Below are positions 1 through 8,275 of a DNA stretch of 64,000 bases, piece by piece (the stretch's first letter is position 1; the number at the start of each line of letters is the position of its first letter). Where the stretch lies: the NCBI RefSeq assembly GCF_020524325.1, contig NZ_JAIVKY010000006.1:328407-392406 (forward strand), written 5' to 3'. This DNA comes from Sutcliffiella horikoshii (GTDB lineage Bacteria > Bacillota > Bacilli > Bacillales > Bacillaceae_I). The position numbers were made by a program, and so were the translations under genes. The notes beneath the pieces are model-generated. The model had not been told where the DNA came from, did not search any database, and worked only from the letters and a program-made list of their open reading frames with translations.

Positions 1-567
1 TTGATAATTAATGAACAGAATTTTATTGAATATAACCTCCTAAAGAATCCATATTTTCAGCAAAAAGTATTATCGAGTTTAACCTATCAACTACAGGAAA
101 AACTGGGTTTTACTTTAGTGTTATTTCCTTATCGGAAGGGGTCAAGCACTCTTTTAACTGGTCTTGGAGTACAGCAATTTTCCAACCTTGCCAACCGCAT
201 TGAAATAGGGAAAAAGCTCTATGTCCTATTGTTTAAAAACGAGGATGTCCTGCATGGGGCTTTGCGGTTTAGCAGGGAGAGTTCTCATACCGGATCTAGG
301 GAAGATTACCTTCCTGCCGTTTTTTCATCTAAGGCTAATTCTCGAAAAATATATAGTCCGACCATTGAAGTAGCTTGGACAGATTTCGACCACCAGTCCA
401 TTATGCCCGTTGATTGGTTTAAAGATATTCACGGAGCGACGAAGTTTTTCCATCTCCCTGCAAGTATAGTGCCCGCTGATATGGAGAAAACACATCTATA
501 TAATTTGATAAAGCTAACTGGGATTTCTGAGCTTCATGGGGTATTTTTTGATAGAAAGGATTTATAA
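1..567 (+). CDS. Hypothetical protein, probably 5'-truncated by the window edge
   Basis: The reading frame is open from the first base, so the true start may lie outside the window; a TTG sits exactly at base 1 but its ribosome binding site cannot be seen. The visible 188 residues look like a soluble, mixed alpha/beta protein with no membrane segment, signal peptide or motif I recognise. It converges on yozD, with a 21-bp periodic array in between. I do not recognise the family and infer no function. Confidence 0.5.
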   Translation: MIINEQNFIEYNLLKNPYFQQKVLSSLTYQLQEKLGFTLVLFPYRKGSSTLLTGLGVQQFSNLANRIEIGKKLYVLLFKNEDVLHGALRFSRESSHTGSREDYLPAVFSSKANSRKIYSPTIEVAWTDFDHQSIMPVDWFKDIHGATKFFHLPASIVPADMEKTHLYNLIKLTGISELHGVFFDRKDL

Positions 568-613
568 GGTTAATCAATATTTAGATTAGTGGGGACGGTG
601 AAAATTGTAAATG

Positions 614-820
614 TCCGAATATTTTCCATAGTTGGCCGAAGATTTTTGAAAGCTGACCGAAGATTTCGTGATTTTGACCGAAGTTTCCCAAAAGTTGACC
701 GAACGAATTTTTCAAATGACCGAACCTCACTTATTTATGTCCAAAGCCTAATTAGAAATGTCCGAACACCCTCTATCCGAATGATTCAATTGACCGAACC
801 ACTTCATAATTTGTCCGAAC
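614..820. repeat. 21-bp periodic array with a CCGAA core
   Basis: The core CCGAA, mostly preceded by TGA or TGT, begins at 615, 636, 657, 678, 699, 720, 741 (as CCAAA) and 762: eight units at exactly 21 bp. Further copies lie at 777, 794 and 815. The spacers are AT-rich and not conserved. The array fills the gap between two convergent genes. A reading frame can be drawn through it (21 is a multiple of three), but it has no ribosome binding site and reads as an artificial heptad. Confidence 0.85.
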
Positions 821-917
821 GGTTTCAGAGCCCTCTTAACTTGCTTATTTTTGATTGATTTTCATCAAAAAAGCATTAGAAAGTAGACTTCCGCCATAAT
901 TGCCCGGCAACAAAACT

Positions 918-960
918 AAAAAAGCTACCCCTTAGGCAACAACCTCACCTAAAAAGCAGC
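918..960 (-). terminator. Rho-independent terminator of yozD
   Basis: On the minus strand a 13-bp stem with several G-U pairs (arms 948-960 and 924-936) is followed by a run of six T. It lies 26 bp past the yozD stop. Confidence 0.7.
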
Positions 961-985
961 AATCTTTATTTTATCTTATCAGTTC

Positions 986-1153
986 CTATTCTACCTCTTC
1001 ATCAATAATGCATTTCTCTAGTAAATAATCAAACATGATATCCGCCAACTCTTCTATCTCGCTTTCAGCTGGAACATACCCCCGCCTTACCAGCTCATTG
1101 TAAAAGAACTCGGCTATTTCTTCTGTGTCAATGACCACTTCGATTTCTTTCAC
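986..1153 (-). CDS. yozD: YozD family protein
   Basis: A 55-residue acidic protein that starts at a GTG preceded by an AAAGGGGTG ribosome binding site. The product begins MKEIEVVIDTEEIA and ends in an acidic IIDEEVE tail, which I recognise as the YozD family of Bacillus. No biochemical function is established that I know of. In B. subtilis yozD lies beside yodN, yozE, yokU and kamA, and the same neighbours follow here, so synteny supports the call. Confidence 0.85.
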   Translation of the reverse strand: MKEIEVVIDTEEIAEFFYNELVRRGYVPAESEIEELADIMFDYLLEKCIIDEEVE

Positions 1154-1341
1154 AATATCACCCCTTTTTAAAGGTTTATGTACGTCTTTAAAGATATATG
1201 TCTTACTCTCTATATTAATCCATCAGGTTGGACAAATGCTATCTTTGTTTTCAAAAATTTCAAAAAAGTGCATATCAACGTTCAAGTGTGCATACATTGG
1301 GGACATAAGGACAAGCAGTCACAAAAAAGGAGGAAATTATT

Positions 1342-1500
1342 ATGAAGAACTATTTAGCAAGCTTAGAAAGATTAGGAGAAGAGGAAGTCTTATTGCCACT
1401 GCTAGATAAAATTTCGGACAAACTGGTATTGGCTACTGCAATCATTGGAGGTCCGTTTTTTATCTATATGATCTTTCAATTCTCCATACTATTTTTCTAG
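1342..1500 (+). CDS. Small predicted membrane protein (52 aa)
   Basis: An ATG eight bases behind a strong AAAGGAGG ribosome binding site opens a 52-residue frame. The first 28 residues are charged and amphipathic (several Glu, Leu, Lys); residues about 30-51 are strongly hydrophobic (ending FSILFF) and fit one membrane helix. Its last 12 bases overlap the end of yodN on the opposite strand, tail to tail. I do not recognise the family; the excellent ribosome binding site and the membrane segment are the support. Confidence 0.6.
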   Translation: MKNYLASLERLGEEEVLLPLLDKISDKLVLATAIIGGPFFIYMIFQFSILFF

Positions 1501-2196
1501 TTGACTATGTTTCTTGCCATCCATGTATTTTTTCAAATTTTTCATGACCAGATTCATCACTTCCATGTATTCCTCATCACCGAAGATATCATATAACACT
1601 TTATAATCATTATAGACATCAAGAAGTCCATCAATTATTCTTTGATATTCCTTGTTGTATTCTTCTTTTTTGAAATGTTTGTTTGATCCAGTCATCGGAT
1701 TATACAACTCCAAGCTTGTATTTTCTTTGTTGAACATATAGGACAATCCAAGTTTGTGGATAAGAATTTCAGCATGTTCGTGATGGACAACCATTGTCAA
1801 TTCTTCCTCTCCCGCTTCCAACCATTCCCCATCAGATAATCGAGTCAATTCATAAATGATGTCTTCCCATGAATCTTCTTTGTAACGCCATATTTCCGTG
1901 CGAAAACCGACAATTTTAAATAATTCTTTCCCATAACCTGCAACATGGACAATATCACCGATAAAATACATGTACTTGATATCAAGACGTTCGGTGACCA
2001 GTACTTTCCCCTCGTATTCAGATACAAAGGCAAGTGTCTCTTCTTGATATAGGCCTTCACTTGAATTTACTTCATATACATACGCACCATCAATTTGCTT
2101 CATGTCCGTCACTTTACCGACAGTTCCATAGATGGTGATGACGACTATGTCGCCGACTTTATATTTCGGTTTGTTTGGTTTTTTGTTCTTCCCCAT
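1489..2196 (-). CDS. yodN: YodN-like protein of unknown function
   Basis: A 235-residue soluble protein. The start is placed at the ATG of MGKNKK, seven bases after GGGGAG; a longer frame adds five residues but lacks a good site. The N-terminal part (KYKVGDIVV and, later, YFIGDIVHVAG) looks like two short SH3/KOW-like beta barrels; the C-terminal half is helical and rich in Tyr and Glu. The position between yozD and yozE matches yodN of B. subtilis. No enzymatic motif is visible. Confidence 0.7.
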   Translation of the reverse strand: MGKNKKPNKPKYKVGDIVVITIYGTVGKVTDMKQIDGAYVYEVNSSEGLYQEETLAFVSEYEGKVLVTERLDIKYMYFIGDIVHVAGYGKELFKIVGFRTEIWRYKEDSWEDIIYELTRLSDGEWLEAGEEELTMVVHHEHAEILIHKLGLSYMFNKENTSLELYNPMTGSNKHFKKEEYNKEYQRIIDGLLDVYNDYKVLYDIFGDEEYMEVMNLVMKNLKKYMDGKKHSQLEK

Positions 2197-2382
2197 ATAA
2201 TTTCTCCCCATTTGTCACTGTGGCTTTGATAGTAATGTATTATATGCAGCAAGATGCCAACTCGCCAAAGCGTTAGGGCAAAAAGTGGTTGTACCGATGT
2301 GTTAATAGGCGGCTGTCCCTATTATTCTCTTACTCTAATAATATAGGAAATAATAAAAATTTGTGTTGATTGCCTAAACTAC

Positions 2383-2535
2383 GCTGTTCCTTTCCGCAAA
2401 TGGCTTCGCTTTCCGCGGGACGGTGCTTGAGCCTCCTCGCTGCGCTGTGGGGTCTCAATCTACCGTTATTCCCCCGCTGGAGTCTCCGCCATTTGCTCCA
2501 ATCCACAGCTAGAAGCGCCTGGAACGGAAATCAAC
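2383..2535. repeat. GC-rich palindromic element, subtype A, with a subtype-B end fused
   Basis: Opens with GCTGTTCCTTTCCGCAAATG and closes its A body near 2510 with ATTTGCTCCAATCCACAGC, which are imperfect inverted ends. It is followed directly by GCGCCTGGAACGGAAATCAA, the right end of subtype B. It lies between yodN and yozE. The long open frame across it is a by-product of its GC content. Confidence 0.85.
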
Positions 2536-2555
2536 AAAATTTATACTTATCTCAA

Positions 2556-2586
2556 AATAAAAATGCACCCTCATAACAGGTGCACT
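2556..2586 (-). terminator. Terminator of yozE
   Basis: Minus-strand stem TGCACC/GGTGCA with an eight-base loop, then TTTTTATTTT, just past the yozE stop. Confidence 0.7.
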
Positions 2587-2601
2587 TTAGATAGCTAATT
2601 A

Positions 2602-2820
2602 TTAAGCTTCTTCTTCATATAGCTCCCAGGCTTTGTCAAAGGTAGACATGCTGTCTAGGTATTGGCCGTTCATTTCTAGATAGCCGCTGATTTCATGGTA
2701 GTCCTCTGAATTTTTTGGGAAACTATGATCGTCGTATGCATGATTGGCAAATATACTAATGTCATCTTTTTTCAAAGCATGACGGAACTTCATTAAATAA
2801 TGGTAAAACGACTTTCTCAA
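2602..2820 (-). CDS. yozE: YozE family protein (UPF0346)
   Basis: A 72-residue protein that matches the YozE family by length and by its FYHYLMKFRHAL opening, FANHAYDDHSFP core and DYHEISGYLE segment. The family folds as a small SAM-like helical bundle; its role is not established. A TTG start is used, since no ATG lies in frame near the family start. It lies downstream of yokU and behind an unusual 14-bp hairpin. Confidence 0.9.
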   Translation of the reverse strand: MRKSFYHYLMKFRHALKKDDISIFANHAYDDHSFPKNSEDYHEISGYLEMNGQYLDSMSTFDKAWELYEEEA

Positions 2821-2840
2821 ACTGCATCCACACCCATTTT

Positions 2841-2873
2841 TTTACCCTCATTCTACATCAGAATGAGGGTAAA
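2841..2873 (-). other. 14-bp perfect hairpin between yokU and yozE
   Basis: The arms TTTACCCTCATTCT and AGAATGAGGGTAAA pair perfectly around a five-base loop. On the minus strand the hairpin is followed by A residues, not T, so it is not a normal terminator. It sits in the yozE leader, where it could protect a processed mRNA end or hold translation in check. Confidence 0.6.
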
Positions 2874-2882
2874 GGACAACCA

Positions 2883-3161
2883 TTAGCTTGAAAAGTCAAA
2901 GTAGTTTCGCTTTAATAGTCGCGGTTTGGCCATCAACTCATTGTAGCTTAGTTCTGCTTCCAATTCCTTTGTATTGATTAGAAACAATTGATCCTCAATT
3001 TCCTTCACAACCGCGTCTTCTTGATATTCCATTCCGCAGTCTCCACAGGTTACAGAAGGGGTTTCCGTTATGGTGACTGCTTTGGTACCATCCGGCAGTT
3101 CCCAATATACTGTACCTGATGAAGATGTTGCTTGTGAGCTTTCACACCAATTACATTTCAT
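2883..3161 (-). CDS. yokU: YokU family zinc-finger protein
   Basis: A 92-residue protein with two CxxC pairs (CNWC near residue 3, CGDC near residue 36), a YgiT-type zinc-ribbon arrangement. The start is the ATG seven bases after AGGAGG; the TTG just before it is less well placed. The stop of kamA lies only a few bases upstream, so the two are almost certainly cotranscribed, as in other Bacillus kam loci. The function is unknown; a zinc-binding accessory or regulatory role is inference. Confidence 0.85.
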   Translation of the reverse strand: MKCNWCESSQATSSSGTVYWELPDGTKAVTITETPSVTCGDCGMEYQEDAVVKEIEDQLFLINTKELEAELSYNELMAKPRLLKRNYFDFSS

Positions 3162-3172
3162 CAAGCACCCTC

Positions 3173-4594
3173 CTAACTTGATTCACTCTTGTTTTCTTCT
3201 TCTCCAACAATATATTTTTTCTGCTGGGCCTGGAATTTCTTTTCTTTTAATTCATCACGCTTGTCACGTTTATCCTTTAAAGAAGAATGTTCTGGGTTTG
3301 TTTCGTAGTCCTTGCGTCGATTCAAACGATTTAATCCTTCTGGAACGAGATTGAATTGTGAATCATTCATTAGTGCTGCAATTCCTATATTTGAACGCTT
3401 ATCCTCCATGTTTGAATAAATTTCCCCAAAATATGCTTCCGCTCTTCCAGGGACATAATTTTCCGGTTCTGGATAAGTTGTGATAACCCCTTCAAAATTT
3501 CGTAACACGACTTTATTCGCACTTTGGGAGATAATATAATTTGGTTGAACGGCTATTTTACCCCCACCGCCGGGAGCATCCACCACAAATGTAGGTACAG
3601 CATATCCACTTGTATGTCCACGTAACCCTTCAATAATTTCTAGTCCTTTGGAAATAGGAGCCCTAAAATGGCCGATTCCTTCTGAAAGGTCACATTGATA
3701 AATGTAGTAAGGTCTGACACGAATTTTCACTAAGTCGTGCATTAATTTTTTCATGATTGGCACACTGTCATTGATGCCTGCCAAGATAACAGCTTGATTC
3801 CCTACAGGTACTCCTGCATTCACAAGCATTTCACAAGCAAGCTTAGACTCTTCTGTAATTTCTATAGAAGTATTAAAGTGAGTATTTAACCAGACAGGAT
3901 GATATTTCTTTAAAATATTGCAGAGGTTCTCTGTAATCCGTTGAGGAAAAACAACCGGTGCCCTTGTTCCAATCCTGATAATTTCAAGATGTGGAATGGC
4001 TCGCAGGTTTTTTAAGATGTATTCAAGGATTTGATCATTGATCAGTAGACCGTCTCCTCCTGAAATTAAACAATCTCTGATTTGGTCATTGGCCGCAATA
4101 TAAGCAATGGCAGCATCCAATTGTTTTTTTGGTACTCCCATTCCGATCTGGCCAGAGAACCTTCTACGTGTACAGTACCGGCAATACATGGAGCACTGGT
4201 TGGTAACTAAAAACAATACCCTATCTGGATAGCGATGCGTAAGGCCTGGAACTGGTGAATCTTCATCCTCATGAAGAGGATCTTCGAGGTCGTACTTCGT
4301 TTTATAAATTTCTTTTGATATTGGCACAGATTGCATCCGGATGGGACATCTAGGATCATCTGGATTCATCAGCGAAGCATAATATGGCGTTATATTTAAA
4401 GGAATGGTTTTGGTGGAGATTTTTACCCCTTCCTCTTCTTCCGGCGTTAAGTTGATCACTTTCTTTAAATCCTCAAGTGTTCGGATTGTATTGGTTAACT
4501 GCCATATCCAATCATTCCATTGTTCTTCGGTTACATCTTTCCAAAGTTCAAATTCACTCCAGTGCCGTGTGGGCTTATATAGATCCATTTTCAT
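3173..4594 (-). CDS. kamA: Lysine 2,3-aminomutase
   Basis: Radical-SAM, PLP-dependent enzyme that converts L-lysine to beta-lysine. The 473 residues match the family length. The iron-sulfur cluster motif CxxxCxxC is at Cys134, Cys138 and Cys141, and the PLP lysine sits in PGGGGK at Lys346. The charged C-terminal tail (about 430-473) is rich in Lys and Glu. The ribosome binding site GGGAGGAG precedes ATG. A -24/-12 promoter directly upstream, plus the sigma-54 activator gene next door, point to sigma-54 control; in the B. thuringiensis kam locus the same arrangement is known. First enzyme of the beta-lysine route. Confidence 0.97.
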   Translation of the reverse strand: MKMDLYKPTRHWSEFELWKDVTEEQWNDWIWQLTNTIRTLEDLKKVINLTPEEEEGVKISTKTIPLNITPYYASLMNPDDPRCPIRMQSVPISKEIYKTKYDLEDPLHEDEDSPVPGLTHRYPDRVLFLVTNQCSMYCRYCTRRRFSGQIGMGVPKKQLDAAIAYIAANDQIRDCLISGGDGLLINDQILEYILKNLRAIPHLEIIRIGTRAPVVFPQRITENLCNILKKYHPVWLNTHFNTSIEITEESKLACEMLVNAGVPVGNQAVILAGINDSVPIMKKLMHDLVKIRVRPYYIYQCDLSEGIGHFRAPISKGLEIIEGLRGHTSGYAVPTFVVDAPGGGGKIAVQPNYIISQSANKVVLRNFEGVITTYPEPENYVPGRAEAYFGEIYSNMEDKRSNIGIAALMNDSQFNLVPEGLNRLNRRKDYETNPEHSSLKDKRDKRDELKEKKFQAQQKKYIVGEEENKSESS

Positions 4595-4620
4595 CTCTAT
4601 CTCCTCCCTGTTCTACATCA

Positions 4621-4636
4621 TGCAATAACCGTGCCA
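4621..4636 (-). promoter_or_regulatory. Sigma-54 (-24/-12) promoter of kamA
   Basis: Reading on the minus strand, TGGCAC (-24 box), five bases GGTTA, then TTGCA (-12 box): a match to the consensus TGGCAC-N5-TTGCW. The start site would fall near 4611, leaving a short leader before the kamA ribosome binding site. The gene immediately upstream encodes a sigma-54 activator. Confidence 0.9.
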
Positions 4637-4690
4637 ACTATGCAGATGCCCAGTTATTACTTATATATGTAGAATAGGAGAAACTTGTTA

Positions 4691-6103
4691 TTAATCGTTG
4701 TGCCGAATTTTCAGCACTTCAGGAGTTTTGGAGTTCCCTTCTATTTTAGCAAGCTTGTATTGAAGGGTTTGACGAGGTATGTCTAACATTTTTGCTGCTT
4801 TCATTACATTCCCCTCTGACTGATACATGGCATTTTTGATCATTACTTCTTCGGTTTTCTGTAATTCCGTCCTCAATGATCCGGTATTTTTGGGATTCAC
4901 CGATTGTTGATTCATTCTGTTCAACTTTAGTGGAAGATGTTTAGTGGAAATGGTTTCTTGTTTTGATTTTAAAAGAACATATTCTATCGTATTAATTAAT
5001 TCCCTTACATTCCCTGGCCATTGATAAGATTGAAACATGTCTTTAATGACGTTAGGCAATTGGTAAGATAATCGAGATTGCAGTTTCTTTTCCAAAAGGA
5101 GGCGAATGTCATGAGGTCGTTCCCTTAATGGTGGAATATAGATCGGGCATGTGTTCAGTCGATAATACAAGTCTGCTCTAAAGGATCCTTTTTCTACACA
5201 TTTTTCGGGAGGTTCATTCATTGCAGTGATGATCCTGACATCGACTTTAATCGTAGAGGTGCCACCTACTCTTCTTATGGATCCATCTTCAAGAACACGC
5301 AGCAGTTTCGCTTGAAGTTCTAATGGCATGGAGTTCATCTCATCCAGAAATAACGTTCCACCTGTTGCCAGCTCAAAAAGTCCCTTGCGGTCAACCGCAC
5401 CTGTGTAACTGCCTTTTTCCGTTCCAAACAGAATGCTTTCTAGTAAGCTAGCAGGTATCGCACCACAATTTTGTGCAACGAAAGGTCCTTGTTTTCTAGG
5501 AGACTGATGGTGAATGCCTTGCGCAATGATTTCTTTTCCTGTCCCTGTTTCCCCCCAAATAACAACAGGTAATATGGAGGATGCAAATAACATGGCGTCT
5601 TGGAGCATAGTTACACATTCGGCATCATCAGTAATGAAATCAACTAAAGTGTAGGATGATTGGAATGAAGAGATCTTCTTTGATCCTCCTGAGCTATTTA
5701 TTTTAGCTTGCAAGTCCATTAGTTTATTAGATAGCGTGTTTAAGTGGCCATAATTTTTGGCAATTTCCACTGCTCCCAATAAATGATTACCATTCAAGAT
5801 TGGGATCGTGGTATTCACTGTTTCAAGCAGCTGCCCTTTTCTATTCTCATATCGTTGATTTTCATGATAAATCGGCTTTTTCGTTTTCAATACTTTCAGC
5901 AACGTACTGGTTTCCTCGGTCAAGGAAGGGAAAACATGCAAGAGATGTTTTCCTAACACTTCCTCCACTTTCATACCATCATAGCTTGCTGCCACCTTGT
6001 TATAATAGATGGTAAATCCGTCTTTATCTACGGCGTGAATTGCTTCATCAATTCCTTCTAAAATAGCGATCAGCATCTCTTTTGATAGTGTATGTGTTTG
6101 CAT
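4691..6103 (-). CDS. kamR: Sigma-54-dependent transcriptional activator (KamR-like)
   Basis: A 470-residue activator with three domains: a PAS sensor (about 5-115), an AAA+ domain with Walker A GETGTGKE (about 184-191), the sigma-54 contact loop GSYTGA (about 231-236) and LFLDEM Walker B, and a C-terminal Fis-type helix-turn-helix (about 425-455). The ATG was chosen behind GGCGG; a GTG three codons earlier is possible. The loop reads GSYTGA where GAFTGA is usual, a common Bacillus variant. The gene is between ablB and kamA and very likely activates the kamA promoter; the signal sensed by the PAS domain is unknown. Confidence 0.92.
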   Translation of the reverse strand: MQTHTLSKEMLIAILEGIDEAIHAVDKDGFTIYYNKVAASYDGMKVEEVLGKHLLHVFPSLTEETSTLLKVLKTKKPIYHENQRYENRKGQLLETVNTTIPILNGNHLLGAVEIAKNYGHLNTLSNKLMDLQAKINSSGGSKKISSFQSSYTLVDFITDDAECVTMLQDAMLFASSILPVVIWGETGTGKEIIAQGIHHQSPRKQGPFVAQNCGAIPASLLESILFGTEKGSYTGAVDRKGLFELATGGTLFLDEMNSMPLELQAKLLRVLEDGSIRRVGGTSTIKVDVRIITAMNEPPEKCVEKGSFRADLYYRLNTCPIYIPPLRERPHDIRLLLEKKLQSRLSYQLPNVIKDMFQSYQWPGNVRELINTIEYVLLKSKQETISTKHLPLKLNRMNQQSVNPKNTGSLRTELQKTEEVMIKNAMYQSEGNVMKAAKMLDIPRQTLQYKLAKIEGNSKTPEVLKIRHND

Positions 6104-6115
6104 ATACAGCACCGC

Positions 6116-7003
6116 CTATTTCTCGGCAATCGGTGCCGGTTTTTGGGCATCCATTTGTGATAGGTCTTTACTCCACACGTTCATATCTTCTATCTTATCG
6201 AAGATATAACAGTTATTTTTCAGTCTTCCTTTATAGGTGTAGTCTAAATTGTGCAATACAGCATTCATCCCGAACGAAAGAGCCCTTGCAATGGAGTAGC
6301 TGCAATAAATTTGTCTTTTCACTAATTCAGCTTCAAGTTCCCGAATAAGTACATTCATATATCCGCCTTTACGTTTTGTAGGCGAGGTGGCACAGTCCGT
6401 TATTTCAGCATTCCGATATGTTTCATTCATATCGGCTGATGCTGCGGCAATTATTTCTCCGTGTTCCTCCAAAAGCATAAAGATTGTTTTACTTTGGATT
6501 TGTTCTACAATATAATTCGGATCTTCAATTGGCACGGGATAGATTGGAAAGACATCCTTGTAAAAGCTGGATAGTTTTTTGGCATCGGATATCTTTGCCA
6601 CACGTAACGTTAGGTTAGGGTCAAGCAGCACATCCTTTTGTTCCCTCTTCTGCCAGACCGAATTAAGGATACTATCTTCTTCACACCATTTATCACTGTT
6701 ATAACGATTAATCTCTTTATATTTACATAAGAAAAAACCTTCACTACCAAGGAAATATCCAGGAATTGAAGCCTCCAGCAGAAATCCTCTTTCCATAAGG
6801 GCTCTAACATGTTCCGGTCTTGATTTAATAATTACTTTCTCTGTAAATGGCTGTTTGCTCCATTCCTCTATACTTTCGATGATTTGCTTTATATTTCCCC
6901 TGAAATCTTCTATTTTTAGTCTTTTATTATAATGATCTTCATAAGCATCCACATAAATCGTTTCGTTCTTAATCAATAAGGTTTTACCTGTTTTTGTACT
7001 CAT
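6116..7003 (-). CDS. ablB: Putative beta-lysine N-acetyltransferase
   Basis: A 295-residue GNAT-family protein, equivalent to YodP of B. subtilis and AblB of methanogens, which acetylates the epsilon-amino group of beta-lysine. The acetyl-CoA-binding region is around residues 195-230 (SPTKRKGGYMN, the pantetheine-binding loop). The ribosome binding site AGGAGGGGGG is strong. The partner kamA lies two genes downstream, and the kamR start follows the ablB stop by about 12 bases, so ablB and kamR are probably cotranscribed. In this locus the product probably feeds YodQ and YodT for degradation and is not kept as an osmolyte; that is inference. Confidence 0.92.
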   Translation of the reverse strand: MSTKTGKTLLIKNETIYVDAYEDHYNKRLKIEDFRGNIKQIIESIEEWSKQPFTEKVIIKSRPEHVRALMERGFLLEASIPGYFLGSEGFFLCKYKEINRYNSDKWCEEDSILNSVWQKREQKDVLLDPNLTLRVAKISDAKKLSSFYKDVFPIYPVPIEDPNYIVEQIQSKTIFMLLEEHGEIIAAASADMNETYRNAEITDCATSPTKRKGGYMNVLIRELEAELVKRQIYCSYSIARALSFGMNAVLHNLDYTYKGRLKNNCYIFDKIEDMNVWSKDLSQMDAQKPAPIAEK

Positions 7004-7063
7004 TGTATCCCCCCTCCTAATTCAATTCGCTATAGAACAGGAAATTCCCCCATTAATTTATTT

Positions 7064-8275
7064 TTATTGACCAGAAACCGGATCATCGGTCAAAAAGCTT
7101 TTATTCCTTATTCCCGAACGTTTAATGCGGTAATCTGATATGACCTCCACTTCTGCTTCTGCAAAAACATCGTCCCACTCGTCTTCAATCTTTTTAAACT
7201 TCCTTGGAGATGTACGGTAAAATACCTCCCCAAACCCAAAGATATCTGTTTTATATTCATCCTGCATTTTTTTAATGGTTGCCAAAATCTTCTCTTCTAT
7301 ATACTTATTTAAAGCATCTTCATGATTTTCGTATGTTTGTATTTTTTCTAGATTTTGATGGCATTGTGTTCCTTGTATTTTCGCTTCTCCACTAATGTTC
7401 ACTTTGATTTTCACACCGGTCGCATCTTCCGTCGTCTTCACATCTGAATGGGAATGGATGATGCGGATATCTAAAAAGTTATTTTCCTCCTCGTTCCCTT
7501 CCATATAGCAAGGTACAGTTAGACTTGTCCTGCTAAGCCCTTGTGTCCAAAGATAGTCTCTTGCTTCTTCGCGAGATAAAAATCCGATCAATTTATCTTT
7601 TTTAAAGATGGACAGTCCAGAAATAACGACCGTGGCATCCAGTTCTGTTTTGGAATTTTGTTCTATACTTTTCCCAGCTTCAGGCTTTCCTTCTATTGAG
7701 ACGGCACTTGTCACCGGATGTCGGCCCTTTGAAGTCAGCGAGGAAATGAAATCTGTGAGGCGAACATAAGGGTCGCCTCCCCATTCTTCCAAATATACCT
7801 CAATTTGTTTATGAATCTTGATAGAAGGCACCAATTCTAAAGGATAGGTAGTTTTTACAATATCAGATGCTTTTGTTCCTTTAGAAATAAGGATGTTAAA
7901 GTCATTACGGAATTCTCCCGTCCTTTCTAAGAAATCCAAAACGTCTCCCACCCCCTCTTTAGCTAGTACTTCATCAATAACAATGATTCTAGTGTGGGAA
8001 TAGATTAGTTTTCTAGAGAGTCCTACATTCATTCTTTCTGAGAGTTCCGCCAGCGAATTCCCTTCTTCTTGAAAAGTTATAACAGGTGTTCCGCTACCTG
8101 GCTGAGCAGCAGAAAGTTGTGGGGCGTTTATTGTCTCAACTGTGACCTTGAACTTTGCATCTTCCCCTTTTTCTATTGCAATTCCGGTAACGATGGAAAT
8201 TTCATTGAGCTCTACTTTGTCCCAGCATCCTGTCAGTAATACTAAGACGGAGCAAATACATAGCCATTTCCTCAT
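7064..8275 (-). CDS. Germinant receptor C subunit, lipoprotein (Ger(x)C family)
   Basis: A 403-residue lipoprotein: lipobox LLTGC ends at Cys17, followed by WDKVELNEISIVTGIAI, the typical start of GerAC-type proteins. C subunits are anchored to the outer face of the spore inner membrane and complete the GerA-type receptor. The ATGA overlap with the stop of the A-subunit gene shows translational coupling. It is the last gene of the first ger operon and is followed by ablB with a separate ribosome binding site. Confidence 0.95.
   Translation of the reverse strand: MRKWLCICSVLVLLTGCWDKVELNEISIVTGIAIEKGEDAKFKVTVETINAPQLSAAQPGSGTPVITFQEEGNSLAELSERMNVGLSRKLIYSHTRIIVIDEVLAKEGVGDVLDFLERTGEFRNDFNILISKGTKASDIVKTTYPLELVPSIKIHKQIEVYLEEWGGDPYVRLTDFISSLTSKGRHPVTSAVSIEGKPEAGKSIEQNSKTELDATVVISGLSIFKKDKLIGFLSREEARDYLWTQGLSRTSLTVPCYMEGNEEENNFLDIRIIHSHSDVKTTEDATGVKIKVNISGEAKIQGTQCHQNLEKIQTYENHEDALNKYIEEKILATIKKMQDEYKTDIFGFGEVFYRTSPRKFKKIEDEWDDVFAEAEVEVISDYRIKRSGIRNKSFLTDDPVSGQ

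Noticed and set aside
614..820. CRISPR array
   Set aside because: Core of only 5-8 bp and spacers of about 13-16 bp are far below CRISPR sizes, and no cas gene is near.
589..858. Open frame through the CCGAA array, reading as a heptad-repeat protein
   Set aside because: No ribosome binding site; the frame follows from the 21-bp period and AT-rich spacers, and the period breaks after 762 (steps of 15 and 17).
1125..1409. 94-codon plus-strand frame over the yozD start and the small membrane gene
   Set aside because: It is in the wrong frame for the well-placed AAAGGAGG/ATG at 1342 and overlaps yozD signals.
2370..2576. 68-codon frame in the 2.4-kb repeat
   Set aside because: It lies inside a GC-rich palindromic element that recurs elsewhere; similar frames arise in each copy.
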